Positions 22,566-33,900 are shown, numbered from the stretch's first letter. The stretch is 64,000 nt of DNA from Gnetum montanum (GCA_015680685.1 MNCI01003975.1:2411095-2475094); one strand, 5' to 3'. Numbers and translations: made by a program. Notes: generated by a model not told the origin, from the letters alone.

Positions 22566-23154
22566 CTATTTACAAACCATGCCTTTGCCACCTACATTCA
22601 GAGTCTCTTCCAGAACAATTGATTGTTTGTGTCCACCTATAGGAGTCAAACTGTTATTTATATAGGAAGCAATCGTGGGCGATGCTGAGCATCTGGCACA
22701 ATGCAGAGTGTTCAAGTTTGAGGTTGCAGGCACGTCATTGCTGTCACGCTGGTTCTGAGCGGCCACCAGATTCATGGATCGGAGGGTCCCATTTTTGCAA
22801 ATTCCATCGGTACGGACGTAACGGCGAAGCCGTTCGGCGTTCACGTGCTGTTCAGCGTCCACGCGGAGGGCCCCCGCGGAGCAGATCTCGCGCGGTAGCT
22901 CTGGTGTTTCTGCCATAACCAGGCCAGAACCTGCTCCGCAGACAGAATCCGTTTCCTGGCAGTGGAATTGGCCAGCATGGATCCGGTCCGTCCCCTGATT
23001 CTGCAGTGGCCCAAGCTCTCCGAACGTAACGACGGAGCCGCCCTTGCAGATGTTCGTGGATCCTTGAGATATCTGAGAGACAGATTTGTTTTTATTTTTT
23101 CCTTTTTCTTTTTTGGGTTTCGATTTTACAGTACGTAGTAGTAGTAGGTCGTAT
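22566..23154 (-). CDS. Uncertain CpG-rich open frame of unknown function
   Basis: A minus-strand frame is open from an in-frame stop near 23155 down to a stop at 22566 (about 195 codons). The first ATG within it lies at 22916, giving 116 codons (MAETPELPREICSAGALRVD...). Two ICK(G/N)G(S/T) motifs occur about 75 residues apart. GC and CpG content are far above the surroundings between 22690 and 23060. I recognise no family, and a GC-rich segment can be open by chance. CTATATAAATA near 22660 on the same strand looks like a TATA box, so this may instead be a promoter or LTR U3 transcribed towards lower coordinates. Confidence 0.25.
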
Positions 23155-23500
23155 TACCGCTGTCAAATCAGAATCAAGATCCTCAAGATCATCAAGACGC
23201 TGCTGCTACTCTGAAATTTGAGGTGTGAAGACAGAGAGAGGAATGGGTGCGGAATGGTGCTCTCTCTCTCTCTGGGTGTTTTCTGTAATTTTGTTTTTCC
23301 AGAAGTGGTTGGAGTTTTTGATGTAATTTTGTTTTTCCAGAAGTGGTTGGAGTTTTTGATGGGTTTTTTGGCTACCGAATTTGCAGTTTTGCACAGTGAA
23401 GTGAAATGAATGATGATGATGATGAAGATGAAGAACATTAAACCGAGAAAAAAGCTTAACCAAATCATTAAGGAATACGGTAGCAAGAGCTACGTTGTCG
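23155..23500 (-). other. UTR-like stretch with CT repeat and 38-bp duplication
   Basis: On the minus strand this is GA/CT-microsatellite sequence with two tandem 38-bp copies (23284-23321 and 23322-23359, starting TGTAATTTTGTTTTTCCAG on plus). It resembles a plant 5' leader upstream of the CpG-rich patch, but no gene could be confirmed. The 107-codon minus frame here looks like a by-product of low complexity. Confidence 0.3.
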
Positions 23501-24709
23501 GGAAATTTCTATTTCAATCTAACCACTTTTAAAACGTTAATATGGCAGGAAATGAAACCGGAAATTGGCAATTCTTCATCACCATTGTTGTTTTTACCTT
23601 CGCCCTTTTCCATTTCCTTTTTTTTAAAAGGAGGGAGGAAGATAGAAGTGGCTACACATTTGATGTTTTGGGGGAACGGGATGGATAGAGGAAGATAGAA
23701 GTGGCTACTTTTCCTTGTGATGTGCCGACATATTTAAAAACCAATTGTAGGAGTTGGCACAAAAGAACTGCCTCATATTCCTATAGGCGAGAAGGTCCGG
23801 ATCCCAATAGCAAATGAAATTGAAATAATTTGAAAGACATTAAAGAACGTGAGCTTAAATTTGCATCAGCCAATCCAATATATCAAATTTGAAAAAAGCT
23901 TAAAGATTCTTTAAAGAAAAAATATTTGAGAATGAAAATCACCTATATTTTAAATACGCATCCTTTTACCACTAAATGTTTTCATTTGTAGATGCAAATG
24001 AGTTCATGCACGGTATAATGGTCCCACCACTGTTGGCAACGCCCCAAAAAAAGTTAATTAGATAACAGCGTTTTAGGGGATTGGACTCCGTGTAATTTTG
24101 GCTGAGAAGTTACACTGGTTTTGATGTATTTTTTATTTTTCAATATGAAAATCATCTGTCAATCAATTTTGGAATTTCAATAATTTCAAAAAGAAAAAAA
24201 TTTCTTTTGTGAAATAGATATATATATTATAAATATATAGATAAAATAGTTCACTCCTTCAAAATCCCTTAAGTGATATTGAAATTATCTCCACTGTGCC
24301 TTAATTATTATGCATGGTCATTGTGCCACCTTATGCATCTTGAATGACCACCATCAACCATGCTTACATGTCCAGTGGGTCAGGTGGGACCTAACACACT
24401 TATTTAAATAAAATAAAAAACAGATTTTGTTCTTGTCTAGCTAAACAGAGCATAGCATTATGCATTTCATATCTTAAACCAAAGGTTAAAGGTTCAAGTT
24501 TCTGTTTCACTTTTAAAGTATTTCATATAAAGATATACTTAGAATTTTTCAACAAGCCAAACCTTCATGATGTATAATGAGACATACATGATATATACAA
24601 GTTTCTTTTCTTTTTCACTTTTAAACTATTTTGAATGAAGATGCATGGTGGTTAAGGCACAATGAAGACACCGGTGATTATCCATCATGAAGGTTTGGCT
24701 TGCTCAAAA
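23501..24709. other. Unassigned AT-rich intergenic stretch
   Basis: No domain, terminal repeat or RNA could be supported. A segment at 24435-24510 has weak pol III-like boxes (TAGCTAAACAG, GGTTCAAGTTTC) that are too poor to call. Confidence 0.5.
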
Positions 24710-25284
24710 TGCAAAAGCCAGTTGCACGGTGCATAGTAGATAGAAAGATAAATGATGTGAAATTTTTGGATGATTCAGAAGGAGAATTGGACTGAGTAGT
24801 GTTCATTTGTGAGGATGCAAGGGTTATGCTCATTGTTAATCTATGGCCAGAAGCAGGATTGGTTAATGGTGCATTGGGAGTCACTAAGAAAATAATATAT
24901 AGTTCACACTGTCAACCTTCACAGTTGCCATCGTATGTCATCATTAAGTTTGACTCCTATATTGGAGTCTGTATGATAATGAACATCTTTGACAAGTACC
25001 CATTCCACCAATCATACGTGAAGGATCTCGCCAACTACCACTTAGATTAGCATGGGCTTTAACGATACATAAGTCACATGGAATGACATTGGAGAAAGCG
25101 TGTATAGATGTTGGTAGCAAAAAAAAAAAAGATCTTACATTTGTGGCACTATCTCGAGTGAGGAGTATTGATAGTTTGAAGATATTCCCTTCAATCTCCA
25201 AAGAAAAATATATCAAGATATTTAAGGCTTCGCACCTTCAAAATAGATTGGATGAAGAGCAATGCATTAAATCTAATGAAGAAT
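24710..25284 (+). pseudogene. PIF1-like / Helitron-type helicase C-terminal fragment
   Basis: Two frames together give the C-terminal part of a PIF1-family DNA helicase. Frame 1 (24710-25000) reads KPVARCIVDRKINDVKF, an in-frame stop, then RVMLIVNLWPEAGLVNGALG and LPSYVIIKFDSYIG. A frameshift near 25003 leads to IPPIIREGSRQLPLRLAWAL then TIHKSHGMTLEKACIDVG and FVALSRVRSIDSLKIFP. These are the (V)ML..NL....GL.NG, Q.PL..A.A.TIHK.QG.TL and (F)VALSRV motifs V and VI region; the Gln of TIHKSQG is His here. Walker motifs are absent. This helicase family occurs in Helitrons and in host PIF1 genes; with no Rep domain visible the source stays open. Confidence 0.8.
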
Positions 25285-25382
25285 GATCTCATTCTTATAA
25301 TCATTCAATAAAGCATTCCATGGTCTTATAATATTTTTATTTGTTATGTTTAAATCATCGCTACAGCAAATGACTGGCGATC

Positions 25383-25907
25383 ACTAGCTTAGTTATATAT
25401 TTATAATATATATTTATAAATTGGCCGAGAGAATCTTATTTGTTTACAAGTAAAAAGTTCTTTGAGTAAAAAATTTCACGACTTTTGGACGAAGAACAAG
25501 ATTTAAAAACCCAACTTCTCATGCCTTCTAGACGAAGAACAAGAATTCTGTACCTTATTTTTCCTAAGGATGGGTTTTCTGAAAAAAAAATTCCATCAAT
25601 TAGTGTATGCTCTCACTCTCAGCCGAATTTATGCTCTCACTCTCAACCGAAAAAACAACAAATTCGGCCGAGGGTGAGAGCATACACTAATAAATGGAAT
25701 TTTTTTTTCAGAAAACCCATCCTTAGAAAAAATAAGGTACATAACTTTTGTTCTTCATCCAGAAGGCATGAAAAGTTGGGTTTTTAAATCTTGTTCTTTG
25801 TCCAGAAGTCGTGAAATTTTTTACTCAAAGAACTTTTTACTTGTAAACAAATAAGATTCTCTCAACCAATTTATAGATATATATTATAAATATATAACTA
25901 AGCTAGT
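25383..25907. mobile_element. 525-bp foldback (long inverted repeat) element
   Basis: The left arm (from ACTAGCTTAGTTATATAT at 25383 to about 25640) is complementary to the right arm (to ATATAACTAAGCTAGT at 25907) over roughly 240-260 bp with few mismatches. A loop of about 25 bp includes AACAACAAATTCGG. The arms contain CTCTCACTCTCA and AACTTTTTACTTGT blocks. No transposase or clear TSD was found. Candidates are a foldback MITE or a structured tail of the adjacent helicase element. Confidence 0.85.
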
Positions 25908-26247
25908 TTTCTTTTCAATTTGAAAGTTGGTTACAAGATTATTATAAAGAATGATTTTATTCATAAGAAATTCAATAAGGTTCGAAAAGTGTAATTACCA
26001 TCATACTTTTTGATGAGGAAAATGAAAGATATTTGGAGAGCTTCTAAGGTTTCCAAAATTTGTATTTTTTTGTGGTGACTCATTTTCTCATTTTTTTAAG
26101 TGTCTTCTTGCTAACATGCTTGGAAATGGACAATTAAAATTTGTAACAACTTTCAATCACACATCAATAAAGTCATTCTTGGTGATTAGCTTACTTTGTC
26201 TACTTTTTATGAATGTATTCTTTTGTCCTTTAGGGGAGGGGGTGGGT
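25908..26247 (+). pseudogene. Possible LINE zf-RVT scrap
   Basis: KDIWRASKVSKICIFLW near 26030 resembles the start of the zf-RVT region of plant LINEs (W....P.K...F.W). Nothing else is diagnostic. Confidence 0.25.
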
Positions 26248-26413
26248 GTTGGAAGCCGAAATAAGCGAAACATAGGTAGAACCTAAGACAGGTATATAGT
26301 CTAATCAAAACTTCAAAACTTTATATAGCTCAAAAACATTGTCTACTAGAATTGAACCCATGACATAGGATTTCCAAATCAAGTGTCTTACCACTAAAAG
26401 CTAATGCCTCATT
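26248..26413 (-). mobile_element. SINE-like unit, copy a
   Basis: Minus strand: A-box-like TAGCTTTTAGTGGTAAG, then B-box-like GGGTTCAATTCTAG at tRNA spacing, then a short body ending in a GTTGGAAGC-type block. It has the same layout as copies b and c. Confidence 0.6.
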
Positions 26414-26717
26414 GTTTATTCTTTTATCTTTAGAGAGAGCTTTTTGCTTCTCTTTATAAGAAATCCTTTCATAAGAAGTGAAAACCTATGAGGGTGCTTT
26501 TAAATATGGGCAATGCTTGATCCTTTTTCTACCTTATAGGGGAGGTTCTTTTAGGATTGGTTGTAATGATGAAAACCTATAAATGTGTTCCAAATTCTCT
26601 CTTTAATGATTTGATGTACTCTAATTTTTTTAAAATATTATTATTATTACCAATCTATGATTGGTAGTTAGCCTTCCGACCAAAAATTAACCAAAATAAA
26701 GTTCTAATTTAGGGGGT

Positions 26718-26868
26718 GTTGGAACTTGAAATAAGTGAAACTAGGTATACCCCAAGATATATATGGTTTAGTTAAAACTTTATATAATTTAGCGTTGCTC
26801 ACTGAAATTGAACCCATGACCTAGAACTTCCAACTCAAGTGTCTTACATTTAAGCTAACACCTCATCA
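26718..26868 (-). mobile_element. SINE-like unit, copy b
   Basis: Minus strand: TTAGCTTAAATGTAAGACAC then GGTCATGGGTTCAATTTC (B box). The body ends in AAGTTCCAACACCCCCTAA. It lies 305 bp beyond copy a. Confidence 0.6.
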
Positions 26869-26891
26869 TTAATAAATTTTTAATTTGGGGT

Positions 26892-27033
26892 GTTAGAACC
26901 CAAAATAAGTGAAACATAGCTACACCCCAATATTTATAAAAGTTTATAACTCAATGCTACTTAGTAAAATTGAACCTATGACCTAGGGATAATAAGCTAA
27001 GATCTATAGAATACCACTAAGCTAACACCTCAT
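26892..27033 (-). mobile_element. SINE-like unit, copy c
   Basis: Minus strand: GTTAGCTTAGTGG, a perfect TRGCNNAGTGG A box, with a B box GGTTCAATTTTAC. The body ends GGGTTCTAACACCCC. It lies only 24 bp beyond copy b. Confidence 0.65.
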
Positions 27034-27462
27034 TATTAATAAATTTATAATTTGACTATATGTCATGGGGTATATATTGTTAAAAAAAAAACGTTTAGGT
27101 TCTAACACCACCTTTGATACCCACCTTGGCCCATCTATTTATTTTGACTCTTCCTCTATGCAAGGAATTTGTATGTCTACCTTTCTCTTTGCAATTTTAT
27201 TTAGCAATAAAGTGGGTAGTGGCCATGAAACTAAGGTAGGCTAGTAGTGGATATAGAATTGAGGTTGATTGATTATACTTTAACTAAAGTAACCAATGAT
27301 AGATTGGTTGGGCAGTTAGCTCATTGTCTTCGTTAGGCAAGGAATTGCTAATTTGAATTATGCTTGAAGCATCATTATATTTCTTTCTGATTCTTCTAAA
27401 GTCTATATTGACTATATGTTTTAGAGTGTACTAATTATTCTTTTAGTTTTCGACACCCCACC
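27034..27462. other. Unassigned flank of the LTR element
   Basis: AT-rich. GGTTCTAACACCACC at 27109 is one more partial copy of the SINE-unit end. The plus strand near 27150-27400 has faint LINE RNase H-like words that I do not consider sufficient for a call. Confidence 0.3.
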
Positions 27463-27983
27463 TGTAACAACGTTGCCCTGACGTTGCCCGGCACCCCAAG
27501 GATTTCACAAAGATCCAATGGATCTGGGGCGGAAGACCTGGGGAATATGCCTCAAACAAGCAAGCATCTCAGGAGTACAAGCAGAAGAGAACCAAGCAAA
27601 AAAGCACACACACAACCTTGTAGACCACATCGATGGGAGGGGAGACAATGCACCTACAAGAGAAGGTACCTCACCCCCAGATCCCTCACGATCTGGTACA
27701 AGGTGTGGCATGGCACCGCACCAAAACTATCCAGTCTTGGCTACCTACATATCTACGAACACCGTAGAATCAGGGCCATGTAGTTCTCCACAGAGAAGAG
27801 GGAAGGAAGAGGACTTAGAGAAGAGAGTTGCAACAGGAGGGGGTCCTGTTGCTAGCTTGGTACCACCAAGCCGGGGTGGGTTTTGTAACACTTGAGAGCC
27901 ACCCGAGGGCATCTCAGAGTGTTCCATGGCCCCCGAACCATGGGGAGAGCCCAAGAGAACCACCATCTGGGACATCTCTCACA
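27463..27983 (-). repeat. 3' LTR of the CCACC element
   Basis: 521 bp, with ends TGT...ACA. It contains the hairpin GCTTGGTACCACCAAGC near 27860 and ends GGGACATCTCTCACA. Spurious 99-125 codon frames on both strands arise here. Confidence 0.8.
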
Positions 27984-28001
27984 ATCCTCCCCCACACAAA
28001 G
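27984..28001 (-). other. Polypurine tract of the CCACC element
   Basis: The minus strand reads CTTTGTGTGGGGGAGGAT and directly abuts the LTR start TGTGAGAGATGTCCC. Confidence 0.75.
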
Positions 28002-30245
28002 AAGTGACGTCCTCGGAGTAGAGCCTAGGATAGTTTCGGGTGTACACTTCTAAATGGGTTTGGAACTCCGTCAACTCTAGGGATCCGTCAACTCCTTAGA
28101 CGCCAAGCTTGAAGGAAGGTACCAACCCCAACACCTGATACGTCCTTCCATCCAACGCCTTACATGAAATGCAAGGGCAAGTGGAGGAAGCCCAAGACTT
28201 CCCTTCTCTATACGAGCAAGAGAGTCCAACCCAAAGGGCCAACGTCTCTAAGGCGTCCCCTAGATCCGTCCCTTTTGAGGGTCGAGAGACATATCTTCTT
28301 GCGTAAACCCATACTTATGCAAGAAGACAGCTCCTCTTCCACAAGTCCCGCCGAGTTCCTCTGTGAATGGCATCTTAGCACCCATTGATTATTTTTTTTG
28401 AGGGCTCACCAGGGCCATTACCCATGGTGAGGGAGTTGGGAACATCACACCGAGAGGGAGGACATGCTTCTAAGACCCATGTCTCCACAAGCAACTCATG
28501 CTTGTTAGAACTTCATGTTCTGCTACTCGCATTGAGACCCATGGGGTCTCACCAGTGCAACCATCTAAGCACTGATTCCACATGCATCGGTACCATACAC
28601 ATTCTCTTTTTCGTTATCATGTTTGTTCACACTAGTATGAAGGGCATCAAGCATGTTCACCCTTACAAACAAGGTACAAGAACAGATCCTTGAGCTTGAC
28701 CTTGCCGTTTGTAGACACCAGCATCACATGCCTCAATTCATCATTCATCATTCCATAGTATTCCAACAAGAGAGAGAATCCAAAAATCTGTTTTGGAAAC
28801 TTCTCCAAGAGGCTAACATACAACAAGCCCCAACTATCAACAACACCTCTTATGATTGTCCACATCAAGAATGCCTGCTCGAATGATAGGACAAGTGGAG
28901 GATCAATTGGATAGCCAATCCCATGACAATCCTCCATCACCTATCTCATATCAACCATAAGCACACCATCGAATGCAACCTTAATATCCCGTTCATGGAG
29001 AAGGATCACCCACAACTGCCACATGCAAGCTATCCATCAACTCGAAGTTATGGGACAAGCATCGTTTTCTGAACACAAGGTCCAAGAACGAATATAGAGT
29101 CACCTCAGAGAGTAACCAGTTCATGAATTCTCCGAGGAACATCAACGTTCTCAGAATGTGCATTTCCCCACTATCTCAAGAACGACTGCCAGTCTCGCAA
29201 TCAACACCTTTCAGTAGATTTTGCACGTGCAGGAAAGATCCTCTTTAGGAGGTTTCTTCCATAGGGAAGTATAGCAGCCCAGCTACACCTTACCCATCAT
29301 ACACACCCAAGTAGTCAATATAGCCAATAGAAACATATCTGGAACTGTCACCAGCTGAGGGAAGACATGGGTTCACAAGTCTTTCCCAAATTCAACTTTC
29401 ATCTTGAGATCAACTCGAGACACCAAGCGTTTTTGTTTCATCTTGGGAGATCTGGGTTTTTGTTTTATACATCCCAGTCAAGCCCGTTTACATCAATTTG
29501 GGGTGGATAAGGCCGCACCACTACCTATTGTCATTTAACCCCAACAACAGACACAAGTCAACAACAACTTCTTGCCTATAGGAGGACTAGGTCCTTAAGA
29601 TATTTTTTACATGGAATGGGCTTTCATCAACATCATTTACAACTCAAACACAACACGATTCATCCTCGAAGGGTTTACAACAAGGATGGTCTACCAGAGA
29701 ACCCCAACAAGAAAGTTCCTCTGAAGACCCCAAAACTACGAGAGTACATAAGATCATGCCTTGCCTACAAGAAGAGCAATATGTATCTTTAATTTACATC
29801 AACAACATGACCTTACAAAGGAGGTTGCATGAATTTCACTAGGGTAACAACATTCTGTTTCTGAGAACAAGCCCCACGAGTTCATGAACATGGGATCACT
29901 GCTAGGAACAAGTCCAAAACACCAATTGCTTATAGGAGACAACCGTCTCAATACCACCTGCCTTATTATGTTAGGAACTGAAGAGGGCATCCATTGAAAT
30001 GGAGAATGATCCCTCATGATCAACTCTACTATCCCACCAGGAAGGTGAGAACACCAACATGAATTAACATCACACCAAAGACATGGGACAATACATCCGG
30101 GAGGGACTATGTGCTACATCAGTGTACATAAGGGACAAGGTACACAGAAAAATTCAGCAAGACACCATAGCCTATTAGGCACAACAAGTCCCCAATCACA
30201 GAATCACACCATAGACAACAAACACACCAATAAGTCCCAATCTAT
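28002..30245 (-). other. Interior of the CCACC element, no known domain
   Basis: The longest minus frame, 28647-28940 (97 codons), reads DCHGIGYPIDPPLVLSFEQA and ends DLFLYLVCKGEHA. An overlapping plus frame (28653-28886, 77 codons) exists too. Neither matches a family I know. The interior is read as a large non-coding or captured sequence carried by the LTRs. Confidence 0.45.
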
Positions 30246-30367
30246 GAGGGTGTCCTGTTGCTAGCTTGGTACCACCAAGCCGGGGTGGGTTTTGTAACAC
30301 TTGAGAGCCACCCGAGGACGTTTCAGAGTGTTCCATGGCCCAACCACCATCTGGGACATCTCTCACA
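30246..30367 (-). repeat. Truncated 5' LTR (U3 only) of the CCACC element
   Basis: Nearly identical to 27845-27983, except that it lacks about 30 bp (the CCCGAACCATGGGGAGAG region near 27930). R, U5 and the primer-binding site are missing, so the copy cannot transpose by itself. Confidence 0.8.
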
Positions 30368-30372
30368 CCACC

Positions 30373-30765
30373 CCTTACTTTAATTAAAGTCAATGAAAAT
30401 AAGAGAGGGCTTAGACAGCTCTTGAATACAAAGGCACAGGCCAAACATGAAATAGGTATGAAATATTCTGGAAACCATATCATGTGACCGGGGCTTGAGA
30501 GAGCGTTAATAGGTCGCGGTAGTGACCAATGGTTATTTTCAGCTCGCAATGTAAACATTAGAAGCAGTACTTAAGCAAACCATCTGTTGCTTTTCTTCCT
30601 GAACCCTAAGCCGTTAAACCCTCCTCCTTTCGTTTAATGGGTTGGAAAAAAAAAAAAAAATTCCCAAAATCCCAGAATTTAACTTTCTGATTGTTGTTCT
30701 GTTCATGGTCGTGCTCGTAACGAAATCTTTATGGTGTGCACTGATCAAATACAAATAATAACACA
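30373..30765 (+). promoter_or_regulatory. ATAD3 promoter and 5' leader
   Basis: Only 393 bp separate the LTR element from the start codon. The interval holds a CCAAT box (30526-30530), a telo-box AACCCTAA (30602-30609) followed by TTAAACCCT, and a pyrimidine-rich CCTCCTCCTTTCG stretch, all typical of plant housekeeping promoters. No clear TATA box is seen. A 15-A run at 30648 precedes the ATG. The transcription start is not determined. Confidence 0.55.
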
Positions 30766-30975
30766 ATGTTGAGCAAAATATGCAAGGCAGGAGTATCTGT
30801 GGCCGCAGCCGCTTCTGCTTCAATCGTAGGCGTAGATCTAGCGTATGCAGACAACCCTTTTCAGTCTGCATCAACCAGCAAAAATGAAAGCAAGGGAAGG
30901 GGATTTGATCCAGAGGCATTGGAAAGAGGAGCCAAGGCTCTCAGAGAAATTAACAGTTCCCCTCTTGCGAAAAAG
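30766..30975 (+). CDS. ATAD3: ATAD3 exon 1 (residues 1-70)
   Basis: Start [20 protein letters not shown], a short hydrophobic leader ending near LAYADNPF, then a Ser-rich linker shorter than I recall for Arabidopsis homologues. It ends AKK before GTTGCC. Intron 1 (30976-31735, 760 bp) shows nothing else. Confidence 0.93.
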
Positions 30976-33900
30976 GTTGCCATTTTCCTCGTTTGGTGAC
31001 GGTTTCTGATGGCTTGCATTATTCAGGGATTTCTTTTTGGTTTTTTAGAATCTGGTGTGGAGCAAGTTTGCAATGCAATGAATTATCAACAAATTCCAGT
31101 GTCGAAGTAGTAGAGAATCATATTTTGATTAATTAGGAGATAATGCTTTATTACAGAAGAATAGCTTGTTTTCGCAATCCAACTTACTTATGCTCAATAC
31201 CTTTCATTTTTTTGACGATTCACCGAAGTTATATATATTGAATTAACTGTCCTCTTCGAATTAATTGCCTAGCTTTTTTTTGCAACAGAAATTGTTGCCG
31301 ACAAAATCGTTTGCAAATGTTGTTCATGTCATCACACTTCTGACTCAATTGCCAATCTGTTAGTTCTCAAATTATCTTTTCTTACTTTTGCATGGCTCGA
31401 AGTTTTATCAATGTGGCTGCTTTTTAAAACATTTTTGCATCTTACCAGATAACAACTTAACACACAATACATTGTACATGCATTCTATATGAATTACATA
31501 GACTAGTAAACCTTTATTTTTATTTTTTAAAGATTATTATTACTTGGTACCCTCTGTCTCTTGGGGGTCACTAGGATTCACTGACAATGCATTTTACAGG
31601 TTGGACACTTTGTTTCTTCTCTATTGCTTATCAGATTCTCATTGGCTAATTCTCTGGTGCAGGATTTTTCAAATATAATGTTAGAAGAAAATCACTTGCA
31701 ATTTTAAAACCCTTTCTGAATTTTGCCTATTTCAGGTGTTCGAACTTATGAGGTTACAAGAAGACACAAGGCAAGCTGAATTGTCAGTGGAGAGGGCCAA
31801 TTATGAATTGATGCAAGCTGAAAAGGATATAGTGAGTGGCCCTCTGTGTTTAAATTAATCATTCTTTTAAAATTGTATATAACTCTGATATTTACCCTGA
31901 AGAATGGTCATTTGCACTTTGTTTCTTAAGATGGTTTATTTATGAATCAAAGGCTTAAATTGTCATTGTTTTGGTCAGAGCTGAGATAGTACATTTATAG
32001 AACAATGCCTATCTTCCTTGTATAAGTTAGATTTTTTATTTCTGAAATGTTTTTAATCTTTGGGCTATTTAGCAAAGACAACATGCCTTGCATGAAGAAC
32101 AAAGAAAGCTTCTCGAGCAAAGAACACAGGAAAAGGCACAAGCACTACGGTATGAGGATGATCTTGCACGAAAAAGAATGCAGGTTAATGATCTGATCCT
32201 GCATTTCTTGAGTCTGATAACGGAATGTGCATTTTTTTTTAAAAAACATGAAATATTAATTACTGTTAACTGATATCTGGTCTCTAGTGCACTTGTGTAA
32301 TTTAAAAATTTCTTTCTTGTAGAAAGAACATGAAGTGCAGAGAAAACAAGATATTGAGTTGGTAAAGATGCAAGAAGAATCTTCTATAAGAAAAGAACAG
32401 CTTAAACGTGCGACAGAAGAACAAATTCAAGCACAACAACGTCAAACTGAGAAAGAACGATCAGAGGTAGAGCGTGAAACTCTAAGGGTGAAAGCGATGG
32501 CTGAAGCAGAGGGACGGGCACTTGAAGCAAAACTAGCTGAGGAAGTAAATAAGAGAATGCTCATGGAAAGAGCAAATGCAGAGAAGGATAAATGGCTTTC
32601 AGCAATCAACACTACATTTGAACACATTGGAGGTAACTTCATTTGTACTTTTAAATTCCATTCTAGATATTAATACAATGTTATTTCATTCGGAAAACAT
32701 GGATCTAGAAAGGACCTGATAAAAGATATTGAATAGGAAACAATGTAATCAATTTGGCTTTAAGGTTTCAAATTGGAATAACCGTTTAGGTAGGATAAAG
32801 ATCTTAACATTTCTTGATTTTTGGTAGACAGAGTTTGTTGATGTAGCAGGGCTTTTTCATTCGATGCTTTTATACCCGAGGTGTGGATAATGGTTGTTCA
32901 TGCTGGAAAAAAAAACAAACAATCAAAGTTCTATTTTGCGTGGAATATGAGCTTCTAAATACGAAATTAAAAGATTGCACACAAAATGATCACAAATCGT
33001 AAGTTTTAAATCAACGTGATTTATGTTTTACAATACTTTTTCATGACATTCATCTTTGTCTGTGGATTGTGAGGCCACTAAACAGCAAAAACACGTTTTC
33101 CTTAAATGGAGATATTGCAAGCACTCTTTGTTTATATGCATCATGCTTTTGTTCTTAAATAACCAACCACAAAATGTTATTTTCACAAGAAATCTGGGAT
33201 TTTTGGACATGATCCAATTTATCATTCATTCACATGGAGTAATGTAGATACCTACAACATGGATGTTTGAGTATATTAAGCAGTGATGTGCACTAATATT
33301 TGTCTAGTGATGTGCACTAATGTTTGTCTTGTTAATGCCTTAATAAACACACTGTTGAACCAGAGTTTTCTTTACTTAATCTTGCATTATGCTTGTAGCT
33401 GATCCCATTTTGTTGGGACAAGGCTAGGATGATGATGAATCTTGCATTATGCTTGCAAGAAAATAATCTAAAAAACAACTTGCATGTTATTTCATCATTG
33501 TCAAGAAAATCAGTTCATGAGTAAAATATCTGCTTGCTCTAATTTTCAGGTTTGCACATGTTTAAGTGTGCACCAAAATGACCAAATTTCACAATAGTTG
33601 TATTATTTCATTTATTTTAATTAATAATAAGATATCTGTTAAAATATGAGCTAGAAGTTATATATCGATATAATTTATTCGTATGATGATGTGACATACG
33701 ATTGATTATTTGACATGGTGATTATCAAGTCTTACAATTATTGTTCAATTGTTATGCATCTTTTCACAAGGCTCTTGTTTCTGCAGGTGGCTTTCAAGCA
33801 CTTCTTACTGACAGGAATACGTTAGTAATTGCTGTTGGAGGAGCAACAGCCCTAGCTGCAGGTGTCTATACTACAAGGTCTGCACTGAATATATGCAATA

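Larger units (their letters stand above)
27463..30367 (-). mobile_element. Non-autonomous LTR element with TSD CCACC
   Basis: The insertion runs from TGTAACAACG (27463) to TCTCTCACA (30367) and is flanked by identical CCACC (27458-27462 and 30368-30372). The left LTR is 27463-27983. The polypurine tract GTGTGGGGGAGGAT (minus strand) adjoins its inner edge, so the element reads on the minus strand and the left LTR is its 3' LTR. The right LTR is reduced to about 122 bp of U3. The 2.26-kb interior shows no gag, protease, RT or integrase. It is more GC-rich than its surroundings. It sits about 400 bp upstream of the ATAD3 start. Confidence 0.8.

Noticed and set aside
23163-23486. 107-codon minus frame with a hydrophobic start
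   Set aside because: Low-complexity ATC/CT repeats and a 38-bp duplication explain it; no domain.
25485-25787. 100-codon plus frame
   Set aside because: It runs through both arms of the foldback, so its two halves are reverse complements of each other; not a protein signal.
26250-26410. Possible functional tRNA genes in the SINE-like units
   Set aside because: A and B boxes are present but acceptor and anticodon stems do not pair; these are tRNA-derived repeats.
27484-27975. Overlapping 68-125 codon frames on both strands
   Set aside because: They lie wholly inside the LTR of the CCACC element.
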